Source: Linnemannia hyalina (lineage: Eukaryota; Mortierellomycota; Mortierellomycetes; Mortierellales; Mortierellaceae). From it: DNA of 64,000 bases. The notes below the pieces were generated by a model. The model ran no database searches. It had not been told where the DNA came from and saw nothing but the letters and a program-made list of their open reading frames with translations. Both the position numbers and the translations under genes were made by a program. Numbering within the stretch: position 1 is the stretch's first letter; the number at the start of each line of letters is the position of its first letter. This document shows positions 63,641 to 64,000 of the stretch, piece by piece. The stretch is taken from NCBI GenBank assembly GCA_019671135.1, contig JAHRHY010000016.1, forward strand, positions 423,501-487,500, read 5' to 3'.

Positions 63641-64000
63641 ATGAGTATCGAACCCCTGTCGCAACCCCGAACACACGACCAGATTGACAAGCGAGTACCT
63701 CCAGAAATCTGGGAACGGATCTTCGATCGCCTCTACCCATCCCAGCTCACCCGGATGTCGATGGTCAATAAGAACTTTAACAAGATCGTTTCCTCTCTGT
63801 CTGTGTGGTCCCACATGTATTTAGTGGCCTTTGGACCCAAGATGCCACTTCGCACTCTTCGCAATATGCCTGAATCCAAGAGCTATATGCTCTTCATGTG
63901 CGCGAGCAGCCTTTATGTCTGTGAGGAGTGCCTCAGTCGGACCCCATTTGAAAACCTACGTGACCAATGGGGAAAAAGGGTGATCGATCTGGGGCCAACG
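63641..64000 (+). CDS. F-box protein, N-terminal part (runs off window)
   Basis: ATG 63641 opens a frame to the window end (120 codons). The F-box is clear: RVPPEIWERIFDRLYPSQLT then RMSMVNKNFNKIVSSLSVWS (residues ~18-57). A Cys-containing segment (CASSLYVCEECLSRTPF) follows, as in many Mortierella F-box proteins with a small zinc-like patch after the F-box. It probably acts as an SCF substrate adaptor; the substrate region lies outside the window. Not closely similar to the F-box gene at 4510. Confidence 0.8.
   Translation, partial: MSIEPLSQPRTHDQIDKRVPPEIWERIFDRLYPSQLTRMSMVNKNFNKIVSSLSVWSHMYLVAFGPKMPLRTLRNMPESKSYMLFMCASSLYVCEECLSRTPFENLRDQWGKRVIDLGPT

Noticed and set aside
1..64000. CRISPR arrays, bacterial operons, rRNA
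   Set aside because: No regularly spaced direct repeats, no Shine-Dalgarno gene trains; spliced genes show this is eukaryotic nuclear DNA.

Overview
This is a window of a filamentous fungal nuclear genome, most likely an early-diverging soil fungus of the Mortierellomycota (Mortierella, Linnemannia or Podila type). The placement is inference from overall style: many short GT-AG introns with YTAG/CAG acceptors, pyrimidine-rich leaders, abundant F-box genes and relics, and Mortierella-like versions of core genes. There is no rRNA, no CRISPR and no intact transposase.

Layout. 0.6-1.3 kb: C-terminal relic of an F-box/LRR gene whose intact relative lies at 4.5-6.4 kb. 2.2-3.3 kb: two-exon hypothetical gene. 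3.85-4.34 kb: decayed copy of the first exon of the NSF/SEC18 gene that sits intact at 52.2-55.5 kb. 7.3-10.5 kb (minus): two tandem genes made of low-complexity N-termini fused to the C-terminal part of a PIF1/Helitron-type helicase without its ATPase core. 11.0-12.6 kb: degenerate element with a 33-bp inverted motif, carrying gene relics. 12.7-13.8 kb: RPB7 with a 12-nt first coding exon. 14.1-15.5 kb: HBS1/SKI7-like protein without a GTPase domain. 17.3-23.1 kb: Tea1-like Kelch/coiled-coil protein in seven exons. 23.8-26.6 kb: COQ8. 27.5-28.7 kb: THI5/NMT1 thiamine pyrimidine synthase, followed 190 nt after its stop by a textbook TPP riboswitch aptamer. 29-36 kb: sparse, with two secreted orphan proteins and a frameshifted relic. 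36.3-38.7 kb: nine-exon FAD monooxygenase. 38.9-40.4 kb: F-box pseudogene (minus). 41.6 kb: small C2-domain protein. 45.3-46.1 kb (minus): divergent Ran GTPase. 47.2-51.4 kb (minus): three small signal-peptide repeat proteins, two with KR processing sites, all carrying stops or frameshifts in their repeats. 52.2-55.5 kb: NSF. 56.1-58.4 kb (minus): GT61-type glycosyltransferase. 59.7-61.4 kb: amino-acid permease. 63.6 kb to the end: start of another F-box gene.

Most genes are unrelated housekeeping genes (transcription, vesicle fusion, ubiquinone and thiamine synthesis, polarity, transport) separated by long accessory stretches. The strongest unusual items are the TPP riboswitch placed 3' of THI5, the helicase-C-terminus-only gene pair, the KR-repeat secreted peptide cluster, and the Ran paralog with an altered DxxG motif.
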